Below are positions 13,920 to 22,453 of a stretch of 64,000 bases of DNA, piece after piece. Every line of letters begins with the position of its first letter. The stretch's first letter is position 1. The notes under the pieces are model-generated. The model did not search any database and was not told the origin of the DNA. It worked only from the letters and a program-made list of their open reading frames with translations. The DNA is from an uncultured bacterium (GTDB lineage: Bacteria > Planctomycetota > JAJSAM01 > JAJVHW01). Location: assembly GCA_937996235.1 (NCBI GenBank), contig CALKVK010000031.1:247893-311892 (forward strand), read 5' to 3'. The position numbers and the translations under genes were made by a program.

Positions 13920-15617
13920 ATGGTCCCCATGACGCGCGACGCGCACCGCGACTGCGCCCGCTGCGGCAAGACCCTGCAGCCCGCGCACCGCTTCTGCCCC
14001 GAGTGCGGGCTGCCCGCCGACGGCGGCTCGGTGCTCTCGACGCAGATCGGCGCGCTGCGCGAGCGCGTGCAGTCGCCGCTCGCGCGCCCCCGCGACCCGT
14101 TCTGGCGCCGCGCGCTCGCACCGCTCGCGTCGGTGGTGGCCGTCGCGATCGTCGTGGTGGTCGCGTTCGTGCTGTTCAACCAGCGCTTCGCCGAGCTGCT
14201 CGTGCCGCCGGCGCAGACGGCCGTCCCGACCACGCTCGACATCGCGCAGCGCTGGGAGCCGCAGTGGGTCTACATCCCGCCGGGCACGCTCCACTCCGGG
14301 CCGCCGTACGAGCTGTCCGACGCCGAGATCGACGCCTCGCTCGGCGGGACCGCGGAGCAGCTCGTGCGGCGGCTCGGCATCACGAACCAGCGCTGGCTCG
14401 ACTTCCTGCTCGCCAATGAGACCGAGCTGCGGGCGGAGCACGTCTGGGCGGCGATGATCCCGCGCCAGGGCTTCGGCTGGGTCGGCCGCGACGCCCTCGA
14501 CCGTCCGACGCTCCCGATCGACCCGGACACGGGCGCGACGGTGCCCGACGACTTCGTCGAGGACGTCGAGGTCGACGAGATCCGGCGCTACTGGGTGTGG
14601 CACGCGAACGGCGCGGACTACTACATCGCCCGCCACGGCGTCACCAACCTGCGCTGGAAGTCCTTCCTGCGCGACGCCGAGGAGGAGCTCCGGCGCGACG
14701 GACTCTGGGACGCCGCGGTGCCGGGACCGGCGAGCGGCTGGGGCACCGACGAGAAGGGGCGGCCCGTGCCGCCGCGCTCGGTCGAGGTGGACCTGCTCGG
14801 GGACCCGGTCCTCGACGAGGACGGACAGCCGCGCTGGGTCGAGGACGAGGCGTCGCTCGTGCGCGACGTGAGCACCGCGGCGGTGCGCCGCTTCCACGAC
14901 TGGGAGTCGCGCGTGCCCGTCCGCACGGGCTTCTTCATGAGCCGCTTCGAAGTGCGCAACGTGCTCTGGCGCGAGTTCCTCGAGGCGGAGGAGACGCGGC
15001 TGCGCGACGCGGACGTCTGGAAGGAGGCCGTCCCCGGGAGCAACGGCGGCTGGGTGCAGGACGCGGAGGGGCGCTGGGAGCCGCCGCGCGCGGAGCTGGA
15101 CCGCCCGGTGCGCAACGTGAGCGCGCGCGCGTCGCGCTGGTTCGCGGCGTGGCTGACGGCGCGCCTCGGCCGGCCCGGGTGGGAGATCCGGCTGCCGACG
15201 CCCGTCGAGTGGGAGTACGCCGCGCGCGGCGAGACCTGGAACGACTACCCGTGGGGTCCGACCTTCCTGGGCACTCCGGCGGCCGGCACCGGCAACCCGC
15301 GCCCGCGCGTCGGACTCGCCTGCAACCGCCCGCTGCCGGTGGACTACGACTACATCGACGAGGACACGAGCCCCGCCTTCGGGACGCCGAACAGCGGCGG
15401 CGTGATCGGCATGGGCCTGAACGTCGCGGAGTGGGTGGACGACTTCGACGACACGCCGCAGGGGCGGGTCTACGTGCGCACGGAGGCGCGCGGGGCGTCG
15501 TTCGCGCACTCGCTGACCGAGGCCGAGCGCTTCGCGCGGGTCTGGGAGGGGCGGGCGTGCGAGCCGCGCCTCGTGAACGCGTTCACCGGCGTCCGCCTCG
15601 TGAAGGTCCAGAGGTAG
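13920..15617 (+). CDS. Membrane protein with N-terminal zinc ribbon and repeated SUMF1/FGE-like domain
   Basis: A 565-residue protein. Residues 12-29 form a zinc ribbon (CARCGK...CPECG), residues about 67-86 a transmembrane helix, and the rest lies outside the cytoplasm. The C-terminal part has the formylglycine-generating-enzyme fold signature: IRLPTPVEWEYAARG (about 423-437), YPWG, a G.VWEW-like GLNVAEWVDDF, and the terminal FTGVRLVK (usual form FR). Between them are three copies of a module of about 40 residues: ITNQRWLDFLL..ETELRAEHVW, VTNLRWKSFLRDAEEELRRD and VRNVLWREFLEAEETRLRDA. Each has a downstream GW, at about 154-187, 241-274 and 345-378. The paired active-site cysteines of true FGE are absent (one C-terminal Cys only), so a structural or binding role is likelier than sulfatase activation. 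The ATG at 13929 is an alternative start. Confidence 0.78.
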   Translation: MVPMTRDAHRDCARCGKTLQPAHRFCPECGLPADGGSVLSTQIGALRERVQSPLARPRDPFWRRALAPLASVVAVAIVVVVAFVLFNQRFAELLVPPAQTAVPTTLDIAQRWEPQWVYIPPGTLHSGPPYELSDAEIDASLGGTAEQLVRRLGITNQRWLDFLLANETELRAEHVWAAMIPRQGFGWVGRDALDRPTLPIDPDTGATVPDDFVEDVEVDEIRRYWVWHANGADYYIARHGVTNLRWKSFLRDAEEELRRDGLWDAAVPGPASGWGTDEKGRPVPPRSVEVDLLGDPVLDEDGQPRWVEDEASLVRDVSTAAVRRFHDWESRVPVRTGFFMSRFEVRNVLWREFLEAEETRLRDADVWKEAVPGSNGGWVQDAEGRWEPPRAELDRPVRNVSARASRWFAAWLTARLGRPGWEIRLPTPVEWEYAARGETWNDYPWGPTFLGTPAAGTGNPRPRVGLACNRPLPVDYDYIDEDTSPAFGTPNSGGVIGMGLNVAEWVDDFDDTPQGRVYVRTEARGASFAHSLTEAERFARVWEGRACEPRLVNAFTGVRLVKVQR

Positions 15618-15774
15618 CCGGACGTGGCAGCGCGGCCCACGCGCTCCGAGCCTGGCGCAGGCTCGCGAGGGCCCGGTGCCACGCCCGCGCCGCGGGGCCC
15701 CGATCCGACGGCACGGAGCCTCCGTCCGGGGAGTTCCCCCACAACCGGTCGTGGCCGAACGCGATTCGGCCCCC

Positions 15775-15803
15775 TTGCCGCCCCTCCGGACGAGGGATAC
15801 AGT
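15775..15803 (+). promoter_or_regulatory. Sigma70-like promoter of the small Cys-containing protein gene
   Basis: TTGCCG (15775-15780), a 17-base spacer and TACAGT (15798-15803). It predicts a leader of about 60 nucleotides to the ATG at 15872. It is one of four similar promoters found by eye in the window and supports the small downstream gene being real. Confidence 0.55.
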
Positions 15804-15871
15804 TCCCGGCCGAACGACGGCGGCGGGCACGCGCCCGCGGCCCGCGCGCGGCGGGGCAGGAGAGTTCGCTC

Positions 15872-16102
15872 ATGGGCAAGAAGAAGTGGTGCTTCGGGCG
15901 CGAGGACGTCATCTGCATGACGAAGGACTGCCCCTACATGAGCGAGTGCATCCAGGTCGTCTGGGAGCGCAAGATGTCGCGCCTGATGACCCGCGGGAGC
16001 AAGGAGGGCGGGCCCCTCACGCGCGTGAAGAGCAAGATGAAGAAGGAGGAGCGCCTGCTGAAGAAGCAGCGCGTCCTCAGCCGCGAGTCCCACGGCGAGT
16101 AG
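15872..16102 (+). CDS. Small basic protein with four conserved-looking cysteines
   Basis: A 76-residue protein. The N-terminal third holds four cysteines in the pattern C-x7-C-x4-C-x5-C (residues 7, 15, 20, 26; WCFGREDVIC and CPYMSEC), suggesting a metal or iron-sulfur site or disulfides. The rest is a highly basic helix (RVKSKMKKEERLLKKQRVL) that could bind nucleic acid. AGGAG lies 9 bases before the ATG, and a good promoter lies upstream, so I regard it as a true gene. I do not recognise the family. Its neighbours (SUMF1-fold protein and, convergently, the secretin) do not point to a function. Confidence 0.7.
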   Translation: MGKKKWCFGREDVICMTKDCPYMSECIQVVWERKMSRLMTRGSKEGGPLTRVKSKMKKEERLLKKQRVLSRESHGE

Positions 16103-16174
16103 CGAGAGCGCCGCGCGCCCGACCGACCGCGTGCACCCCGCTGCTCCGCGCGCCACGCCGCCGCGTGCGCCGAA

Positions 16175-17347
16175 CTACTGCGTGCGCTCCGCCTCGCCCG
16201 GCGGCACGATCAGCCGGTTCTCGCCGGGGCGCACGATCCGCAGCGTGACGAAGAAGAGCAGCTCCGTCTTCGCCTGACGGCTCGTCGTCGACCCGAACAG
16301 GTAGCCCGCGACGGGGATGTCCATCAGCAGCGGGATGCCCTTGCGCTGCTGGAAGTCGAGCACCTGGTTGAGGCCGCTGATGACGACCGTGTCGCCGTCC
16401 ACCACGTCGAGCACGGTCTCGGCCTCGCGGTTGGTGATGACGGGGTTGATCACGTCGCGGTCGCTCGAGGTGCTCGTGACGCGGAAGCTGGAGACGCGCG
16501 AGAGCTTCGGCTGGATGGACGCGCGGACGACGTTGCGCCCGATGCGCAGCGGGCGCACCTCGAGGGTCAGGCCCGTCTGGCGGAACTGCGTGGTGGCCGT
16601 CACGGTCGTGCCCTGCAGCTGCTGCACGACGAACGGCTCCTCCTCGCCGACGTTGATCCGCGCGAGCTCGCCCTGCGACGCGACGATGCTCGGCTTGGAC
16701 GTCACCTGCGTGGTCGCGCCGGACTTCCCGAGTTGCAGGATGTAGTCGAACTTCACGAACTTGTCGTCGCTGCCGAGCGTGACCTTGCTCGAGTCGGAGC
16801 CGCCGAGGACGTTGTCGAAGACGGTGTCGAAGCGCTTGAAGAACACGTCGCCGGCGGGCCGGTCCACGCGCACGTTGCTCGGACCGACGCCGACGCGCAG
16901 GTCGTCGTCGTACGTGACCTCGACGATCTTCACCTCCACGGACACCTGCGGCTCCGGCAGGTCGAGCATCTCGAGGATGCGCAGCACGGTGGGCCACTGG
17001 TCGCGGTGCACCTGGATGCGCAGGATGGTCTGGATCGCGACCGTCGCCTTCGAGCCCGGCAGCCCCACCACCGTCTGCGGGCCGATGGCCTCGACCGTCG
17101 CCCCGGTCGAGTCCTTCCAGCGGTTCAGCTCCTGGATCAGCACGTTCGGGTCGGTGCTGTTCACCCGGTAGAAGTGCACCTCGGTGCCGTCGGGCATGCG
17201 CAGCGTGTCGTCGGAGACCGCCACCGGCGGCTCCTTCAGTGCGGGCGGCTCCTGCGCGCGGCACGGGGCCGCGACCGCGCAGATGGCCGCGAACGCGGAG
17301 GTGGCGACGAGGAGCGGACGCGGCGGTCGGGAGTTGCAGTGCCGCAT
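16175..17347 (-). CDS. Secretin-domain protein (GspD/PilQ type), short form
   Basis: A 390-residue secreted protein with a signal peptide (about 1-31, ending CRAQEPP). An N-domain-like region follows, with VNSTDPNVLIQELNRW and TILRIQVHRDQWPTVLRILE, and then a secretin C-domain from about residue 195. Signatures are SVEVKIVEVTYDDDL, TKPSIVASQGELARINVGEE, DGDTVVISGL and IPLLMDIPVAGYLFGS near the end. Secretins form outer-membrane rings for type II/III secretion, type IV pili or phage export. It has fewer N-domains than GspD. The companion gene upstream is 14 bases away. A prepilin peptidase is at 1816, but no ATPase or pseudopilin gene is in the window. Confidence 0.85.
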   Translation of the reverse strand: MRHCNSRPPRPLLVATSAFAAICAVAAPCRAQEPPALKEPPVAVSDDTLRMPDGTEVHFYRVNSTDPNVLIQELNRWKDSTGATVEAIGPQTVVGLPGSKATVAIQTILRIQVHRDQWPTVLRILEMLDLPEPQVSVEVKIVEVTYDDDLRVGVGPSNVRVDRPAGDVFFKRFDTVFDNVLGGSDSSKVTLGSDDKFVKFDYILQLGKSGATTQVTSKPSIVASQGELARINVGEEEPFVVQQLQGTTVTATTQFRQTGLTLEVRPLRIGRNVVRASIQPKLSRVSSFRVTSTSSDRDVINPVITNREAETVLDVVDGDTVVISGLNQVLDFQQRKGIPLLMDIPVAGYLFGSTTSRQAKTELLFFVTLRIVRPGENRLIVPPGEAERTQ

Positions 17348-17361
17348 CGAGCGCGCTCGCG

Positions 17362-17796
17362 TCAGAGCGAGTCGATCACCGACTGCGTGAGGTCCGCCAC
17401 GGAGTCGGCGCCTTCGACCGAGCCGCGGCGCGCCACGAGGTCGTACTCGCCGGCGCGAGCCGCCTTCTTCACGGCCGCCAGGAACTTGCAGCTGGCCTTG
17501 TTCATCAGCAGGTCGTACTTCGCCGTCCCGCTCTCGATCCCCTCGTCGAGGATGCGCTTGTACTCCGGGATCTGGCGGTAGACCGAGTCGGCGTCCACCT
17601 CGGCGGGCTTCTTGAACGACGACGCGCTGCCGAAGTAGACGGCGCCGGCGTCCACCCGCATCTGCCGCTCCTGCTCCTGCTCCTGCTTCGGCGCCGGCTC
17701 GTCGGCGCGCGACGCGGGCGCCGCGAGCACGGAGCCTCCGCACAGGGCGACCGCGAGCGCCAGGGCTGCCGTGCGCACCGAGGCGAAGTGACTCAT
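17362..17796 (-). CDS. Secreted protein of unknown function, partner of the secretin
   Basis: A 144-residue protein with a clear signal peptide (about 1-31, ending SRADEPAPK) and a GGGAGGGACGCGAG ribosome-binding region before the ATG. The mature part starts with a Gln/Glu tract (QEQEQERQ) and continues as a mixed, mostly helical domain containing one Cys (NKASCKFLAAVKKAAR). I do not recognise it. It lies immediately upstream of the secretin gene, 14 bases apart on the same strand, and behind a sigma70-like promoter, so the two are almost certainly co-transcribed. A pilotin-like or periplasmic accessory role is possible but is inference only. Confidence 0.72.
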   Translation of the reverse strand: MSHFASVRTAALALAVALCGGSVLAAPASRADEPAPKQEQEQERQMRVDAGAVYFGSASSFKKPAEVDADSVYRQIPEYKRILDEGIESGTAKYDLLMNKASCKFLAAVKKAARAGEYDLVARRGSVEGADSVADLTQSVIDSL

Positions 17797-18183
17797 CTCG
17801 CGTCCCTCCCTGCCGGGCTGCCGCGTCACCGGACCCGTCGCGGGATCCGGCTCAGGCGGTGGTGCTCGTCCGACTCGCGCATCGCCTTGGCGGAACGCTC
17901 GGGTCGGGCGGCACGTTCTCGTGTGGTTGCTCCGTCCGCCGGGAGCATAGCGCACCGCGTGCCATGTCGGAATTGTCCGTCCGCGCTCTGCAGCACAAAC
18001 TCAAGTTACTGGAACAGAACGACTTGTAAGCGTGGACACGGAGTGCTGGATTCCGCCGCTCTGGCCGTGCGCCTTCCGCCGCGGACGGCGTGCCGCAATC
18101 CTCCGCGGCGGATGTCCGAATCGGCCGGCGCCACCGGAAAGTCGGGGCCGCGGGCCGTGGGGGGCAGGTGGTAGCTTCGAGCC
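17797..18183. other. Divergent intergenic region
   Basis: About 390 bases between the secretin operon (minus) and a membrane glycosyltransferase-like gene (plus). It contains the minus-strand promoter described separately. A relatively AT-rich core (about 17965-18035) is the most likely regulatory patch. I could not find a convincing plus-strand promoter. Confidence 0.4.
17944..17972 (-). promoter_or_regulatory. Sigma70-like promoter of the secretin operon
   Basis: On the minus strand: TTCCGA (17972-17967), a 17-base spacer and TATGCT (17949-17944). The leader to the ATG at 17796 would be about 140 nucleotides. Confidence 0.45.
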
Positions 18184-19815
18184 GTGAGCGAGGCCGCCCC
18201 GGACGCCCCCGCCGGTCCCCCTGCGCCCGCACCCGACCCGCAGGGTGCCGCCGCTCCACCATCGGCCGTCGAGCGCGTCCGCCGCCGCCTCGCGCTGCGC
18301 TGGGTGCGGGCCGCCACGGAGGCGCGCACGATCGTGCTGTTCGCCGCGGCCGTCCGCGCGGCGACGGCGTGGCTCGACCCGGCGCTCGTCAACGACGCCG
18401 TGAGCCTGCTCCGCGCGGCGGAACGGCTGCGCACCGACGGGGCCGCCGCGCTGCTGCAGGTGCCCCACCACCCGCTGCCCGTCGCCGCGTTCGCCCTGGC
18501 CCGGTCGACCGGCGCACCGGAGGCCGCGGCGCGCGGCATGTGCGTGCTGGCGGCGGCGGCGGCGGTGTGGCCGCTGCACGCGCTGGCTCGGCGCGCGGCG
18601 GGCCGGCACGCGGCGGCCGCCGCATGCATCCTCTACGCCGTGCTGCCGAAGGCGGTCGCCGTCGGCGCAACGCCGCTCAGCGAGGCGTTCTTCCTGCCGC
18701 TCCTCCTCGGGGCGCTCGCGGCGGCGGCTGCTGCGCGCGACGCCGGGCGACGCGGCGCGCGGCGTCTCGTCGGCGCGGGTCTCCTGTGCGGCCTCGGCTA
18801 CCTGGCCCGCCCCGAGGCGCTCGCCGCGCTGCCCGCCGTGCTCGCCTCGGCTGCGCTGGACGGACGCCCGGGGAAGCTGCGGCGCGCCGCGCTCGTGCTC
18901 GCCGGGTTCCTCCTCGTGGCGGCGCCCTACGCGGGCGCCCTGTCCGACGCCCACGGCCGCTTCAGCGTCAGTCCGAAGAAGGACGTCGTGCGGTTCGCCG
19001 GCTTCGAGGAGGTCGCCGCCGGCAGCGCTCCCTCCGCTCCTGCCACCGCGTGGAGCGGGACGGCGGCGGCGTTCGACGGCGCGCTCACGACGCCCGTGGC
19101 CGCGCTCGTGCTCGTCGGCCTGCTCGCGCCGGGGCGCTGGCGCCGGCGCCGCTCGCGGCGCCCGCGCCTGATCCTCGCCGGGACGGCGCTCGTGCTCGGC
19201 GCGCTGGTGTTCCGCCTCCAGGCCGGCTGGGGCTACTCGGGCGGACGGCACGCGCTCGGCGCCGCGGTGCTGCTGCTGCCCTTCGCCGGTGCCGGCCTCG
19301 CCGTCGTCGCACGGGTGCTCCCGCGCGTGACGTCGCAGCGGCGCTTCGCCCTGGTCGCCGCGCTGCTGCTCGCGCTCCCCCTCGGCGCGCGTGCGGTGCT
19401 GCGTCCGCCGGGCGCCGGGGGCGTCGGCGCCCGCAGCCTCGGCGAGCTGCTCGCGGAGCGCGTGGACCCGGCGGAGGCGGCGTCGCCGATCGTCGTCGCC
19501 ACCTCCGGACGCCCGCTCGTCGCGTGGTACGCCGAGCGCGCGCTCGAGCCGGACGGCCTGCGCGTCGAGGACCTGCCGCTCTGGGGACGCCACGTGCGCC
19601 GCGTGCGCGACGCCGAGAGCGCCCGCGAGGTCGCCGCCGACGTCGAGCGCGCCCTGCGCGACGGCGGCGCGACGTGGATCGTGCTGCGCGCCGCGGCGCC
19701 CGAGGACGATCCGGAGCGCCGCCTCGCCGTCGCGCTGGCCGAGCGCGGCGTGCTCGGCGCGCCGCCCGTGGGCGCGGGCTCGGACCTCGCCGCGTGGCCG
19801 ATCAGGCGCCGCTGA
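18184..19815 (+). CDS. GT-C fold membrane glycosyltransferase-like protein
   Basis: A 543-residue polytopic membrane protein with a Pro/Ala-rich cytoplasmic N-terminus (about 1-30), about ten hydrophobic helices, and a C-terminal soluble domain of about 130 residues. After the first helix comes ALVNDAVSLLRAAERL, the position of the acidic catalytic motif in GT-C enzymes. YLARPEALAALPA later in the protein resembles the R-P-E segment typical of the PMT/ArnT group. It would transfer a sugar from a lipid carrier outside the cytoplasm. The GTG start is the first in the frame. It differs from the gene at 10091. Substrate unknown. Confidence 0.7.
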   Translation: MSEAAPDAPAGPPAPAPDPQGAAAPPSAVERVRRRLALRWVRAATEARTIVLFAAAVRAATAWLDPALVNDAVSLLRAAERLRTDGAAALLQVPHHPLPVAAFALARSTGAPEAAARGMCVLAAAAAVWPLHALARRAAGRHAAAAACILYAVLPKAVAVGATPLSEAFFLPLLLGALAAAAAARDAGRRGARRLVGAGLLCGLGYLARPEALAALPAVLASAALDGRPGKLRRAALVLAGFLLVAAPYAGALSDAHGRFSVSPKKDVVRFAGFEEVAAGSAPSAPATAWSGTAAAFDGALTTPVAALVLVGLLAPGRWRRRRSRRPRLILAGTALVLGALVFRLQAGWGYSGGRHALGAAVLLLPFAGAGLAVVARVLPRVTSQRRFALVAALLLALPLGARAVLRPPGAGGVGARSLGELLAERVDPAEAASPIVVATSGRPLVAWYAERALEPDGLRVEDLPLWGRHVRRVRDAESAREVAADVERALRDGGATWIVLRAAAPEDDPERRLAVALAERGVLGAPPVGAGSDLAAWPIRRR

Positions 19816-19836
19816 GGGCCGACGCGCGGCCGTCCG

Positions 19837-21249
19837 CTACTTCTCGCCGGCCTCGAGCCGCAGGCGGATCGCCTTCATCACGCGCGTGATCTCGGCGACC
19901 GTGTCGAGGTCGTGGCGTTCGAGCCGGACGTAGCGGTCGTAGTGGTCGTACGCCTTCTGCAGGTCCTTGTACGCGGGCTCGCTCTGGTAGAAGCGGCCGA
20001 GCGACAGGTGCACGGGCGCGTAGCGCTCGTCGAGGGAGAGCACGCGGCGGTAGAGCGCGAGCTCCTGCGCGGCGTCGCGGTCCGGGCGCTCGGACATCAG
20101 CACGGCCAGGTTGTGCAGCGCCTCGACGTTGCCGGGCTCGAGCTCCGTCGCCTTGCGGAAGGCCGCGGCGGCGTCGGCCTCGCGGCCCTCGGCGGCGAGC
20201 GCGCAGCCGAGGTTGTAGTGCGCGAACGAGTCGGTCGGCGCGAGCTCGACCTCCTTCTCGAAGGCCTCGCGCGCCTCGGCGTGCCGCCCGTCGCGGTAGA
20301 GCGTCAGGCCCAGGTTGTCCCACGCCTTCGGCATCTTCGGGTCGAGCTCGATGCACGCCCGCAGCGCGCGTTCGGCGCGGCGTCCGCCGTCCTCGCTGCG
20401 CAGGTACAGCACGCCGAGGTTGTTCAGCGTCTCGGGGTGGTGCGGGCGCAGGGCGTCCGCCTCCTCCATGCACTTCAGCGCCTTCTCGGGGAGGCCGCGG
20501 CGGTAGGCGAAGACGCCCAGGTTGAACCAGACGTCGGCCGTCGCACGGCCGGCCTTCACGAGGTTCTCGAGCCGCACCTCGGCGACCGACGGCTTGTCGC
20601 CCTCGAACTCCATCACCGCGCGGTTCACGATCGGCGACACGTACGAGGGGTCGAGCGACGCCGCGCGCGCCCACGACTGCGACGCCGCGTCCACGTCGCC
20701 GCTCTCGTAGAGCCACGCGCCGAGGTTGTTGTGCGGCGCCGCGTACTGCGGGTCGATCTCGATCGCCTTGTGGAAGGCCTCGGCGGCGCGGCGGCCCTCC
20801 CCGATCTTGTCGAGGGTGACCCCGCGGTTGTTCTGTGCGGCGGCGTACTTCGGGTCGAGCGCGATGCAGCGGTCGTAGGCCGTGAGCGCCTCCTCGAAGC
20901 GGCCGAGATCGTCGAGCACGACGCCGTAGTTGTTCCACGCGCGGGCGTTCTGCGGCTGCAGCTCGACGACCTTCGCGTAGGCGGTCGCGGCGTGCTCCGC
21001 GTCGCCGCGCTTCGCGAGCACCCACGCCTTGCAGAACGCGGCCTCCGCGTACCAGGGGTCGCCGTCGCCGACGCGCCCGGCCGCCGCCTCGGCGGCGTCC
21101 AGGTCGCCGCTCTTGATCGCCGCGAGCGCGGCGTCGAGGTCGGCGCGCGAATCGGCGAACGCGGGACGCGCGAGGGCGGGCAGGCACAGGGCCGCGACGA
21201 GCAGGAACGTCGCCGGGCGCAGGGCACGGGCAGTACGCAGTTGCAGCAT
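19837..21249 (-). CDS. Secreted tetratricopeptide-repeat protein
   Basis: A 470-residue protein with a signal peptide (about 1-33, ending ARPAFADS) followed by about eleven consecutive TPR units from residue 35 to the end. Repeated signatures such as AWNNYGVVLDDLGRFEEALT, AAQNNRGVTLDKIGEGRRAA and AHYNLGCALAAEGREADAAA are clear. TPR superhelices mediate protein-protein contacts. Here they would act in the periplasm or at the outer surface. There is no catalytic domain. It ends 22 bases from the convergent glycosyltransferase-like gene, and a desaturase gene lies 110 bases upstream on the same strand. Confidence 0.88.
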   Translation of the reverse strand: MLQLRTARALRPATFLLVAALCLPALARPAFADSRADLDAALAAIKSGDLDAAEAAAGRVGDGDPWYAEAAFCKAWVLAKRGDAEHAATAYAKVVELQPQNARAWNNYGVVLDDLGRFEEALTAYDRCIALDPKYAAAQNNRGVTLDKIGEGRRAAEAFHKAIEIDPQYAAPHNNLGAWLYESGDVDAASQSWARAASLDPSYVSPIVNRAVMEFEGDKPSVAEVRLENLVKAGRATADVWFNLGVFAYRRGLPEKALKCMEEADALRPHHPETLNNLGVLYLRSEDGGRRAERALRACIELDPKMPKAWDNLGLTLYRDGRHAEAREAFEKEVELAPTDSFAHYNLGCALAAEGREADAAAAFRKATELEPGNVEALHNLAVLMSERPDRDAAQELALYRRVLSLDERYAPVHLSLGRFYQSEPAYKDLQKAYDHYDRYVRLERHDLDTVAEITRVMKAIRLRLEAGEK

Positions 21250-21359
21250 GGGAGCCTCCGACGAGGGCGGTCGCGGACGACACTCCCTCAGCCCCTCTCA
21301 TCGGACACGCCGGAGACGGGCTTGACACCCGCAGGCTCCGCCGCGGTGCGCGGGAGGCC

Positions 21360-22358
21360 TCAGTCCCAGTCGGTGTGAGGGGCCCGGTTCTGCACGAACC
21401 AGCCGTGGAGCAGCTCGCGATACGTGTGGCTGCGGTGCCCGATCGCGTCCCAGAACGGGCGCAGCATGCGGTTCAGCGCGGGCAGGCGGTAGAGCGGCAC
21501 CGAGGGGAAGTAGTGGTGCTCGATGTGCATGTTCGAGTTCAGGAAGACGAGGTTCAGGAGCGGGCCGCCGTCCACGCGCGTGCCCCACTTCGCGGGGTCG
21601 CTCGCGTCGATCCAGTAGTGCTGGCCCAGACGGTTCACGGTGAACGCGACGGGGAAGGCGAGGAACAGCGGCGCGAACCACGCGCGGAACACGGCGCCGC
21701 CGCCGCCGAGGTGCGCCAGCAGCGCGATCAGCCCGACGTGGAAGAGCACGTTCGCGAGCCGCTCGAGCGCGATCGTGCGCCGCAGCTCCGCCGGATAGCT
21801 GCGCGCCTCGGTGCCCGCGGCGCGCGCGTAGATCAGGAACAGCGCGGGCGTCATGTAGAGCGCCTTCACGAAGCGCGAGTTGCGCTTCGGCGAGAGGTGC
21901 GCGCGCTTCGGGTCGCGGTCGGCGGAGCCGAGCTCGCGGTGGTGGTCGAGGTGCCAGCGCCCGAACTGCGTCGCCGAGATCGCGCTCGGCAGCGCGTAGA
22001 GCCGGCCGAGCCAGCGCGACACGTCCGGGCGGCGGCGCCGGAACACGGCCTCGTGGATCACGTCGTGCAGCAGGATGATGAACGACAGGATCACGGTGCC
22101 CTGGAGCGCCGCCGCCGGGATCCAGATCCACGGCTGCCCGAAGCGCAGCCCCACCCAGCCGAGACCGAGCCAGAGCGCCGCCTGGCGCACGGCGACGAGC
22201 GCGTGACGCGCGCCGCTGCGCCGGTGCAGGTCGCGCAGCGCGTCGTGGTCGAGCGACGCCAGGAGGCGGCTGCCGAGGTCGCCGCGGTGCGCGTGGTAGT
22301 AGCCCTCGGCGCGCGGCGCCGAGGGCGCCTCCGGGACGTGGACCTCGGTCGCGCTCAT
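21360..22358 (-). CDS. Membrane fatty acid desaturase
   Basis: A 332-residue di-iron membrane desaturase. The three histidine boxes are intact: HDVIH (98-102), HLDHH (136-140) and HIEHH (278-282), separated by pairs of membrane helices in the usual order. Such enzymes introduce double bonds into acyl chains, or hydroxylate related lipids, using oxygen and an electron donor. The third box, SNMHIEHHYFPSVP, matches the fatty-acid desaturase group more than the carotene oxygenase group. Divergent from plsY, so lipid genes are adjacent. Regulation by temperature or membrane state is common in this family but no element is visible. Confidence 0.9.
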   Translation of the reverse strand: MSATEVHVPEAPSAPRAEGYYHAHRGDLGSRLLASLDHDALRDLHRRSGARHALVAVRQAALWLGLGWVGLRFGQPWIWIPAAALQGTVILSFIILLHDVIHEAVFRRRRPDVSRWLGRLYALPSAISATQFGRWHLDHHRELGSADRDPKRAHLSPKRNSRFVKALYMTPALFLIYARAAGTEARSYPAELRRTIALERLANVLFHVGLIALLAHLGGGGAVFRAWFAPLFLAFPVAFTVNRLGQHYWIDASDPAKWGTRVDGGPLLNLVFLNSNMHIEHHYFPSVPLYRLPALNRMLRPFWDAIGHRSHTYRELLHGWFVQNRAPHTDWD

Positions 22359-22400
22359 GGCCTGCCGAGCATAGCAGCGGCGGTCGCGCCCCCGGCCTTC

Positions 22401-22416
22401 GCCCCGCGCGCGGGGC
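22401..22416. repeat. Perfect 16-bp palindrome between the desaturase gene and plsY
   Basis: GCCCCGCGCGCGGGGC is fully self-complementary and lies between divergent start codons (22358 minus, 22454 plus). It could be an operator for a dimeric regulator, or a chance product of extreme GC content. Confidence 0.35.
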
Positions 22417-22453
22417 GGCGACGCACGCCGTCCGCGTTGGTATCCTGCGGCCG

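Noticed and set aside
13920..15617. Active formylglycine-generating enzyme serving the sulfatase-like gene at 36287
   Set aside because: The active-site cysteine pair is missing, and the sulfatase-like protein has Thr at the position to be modified.
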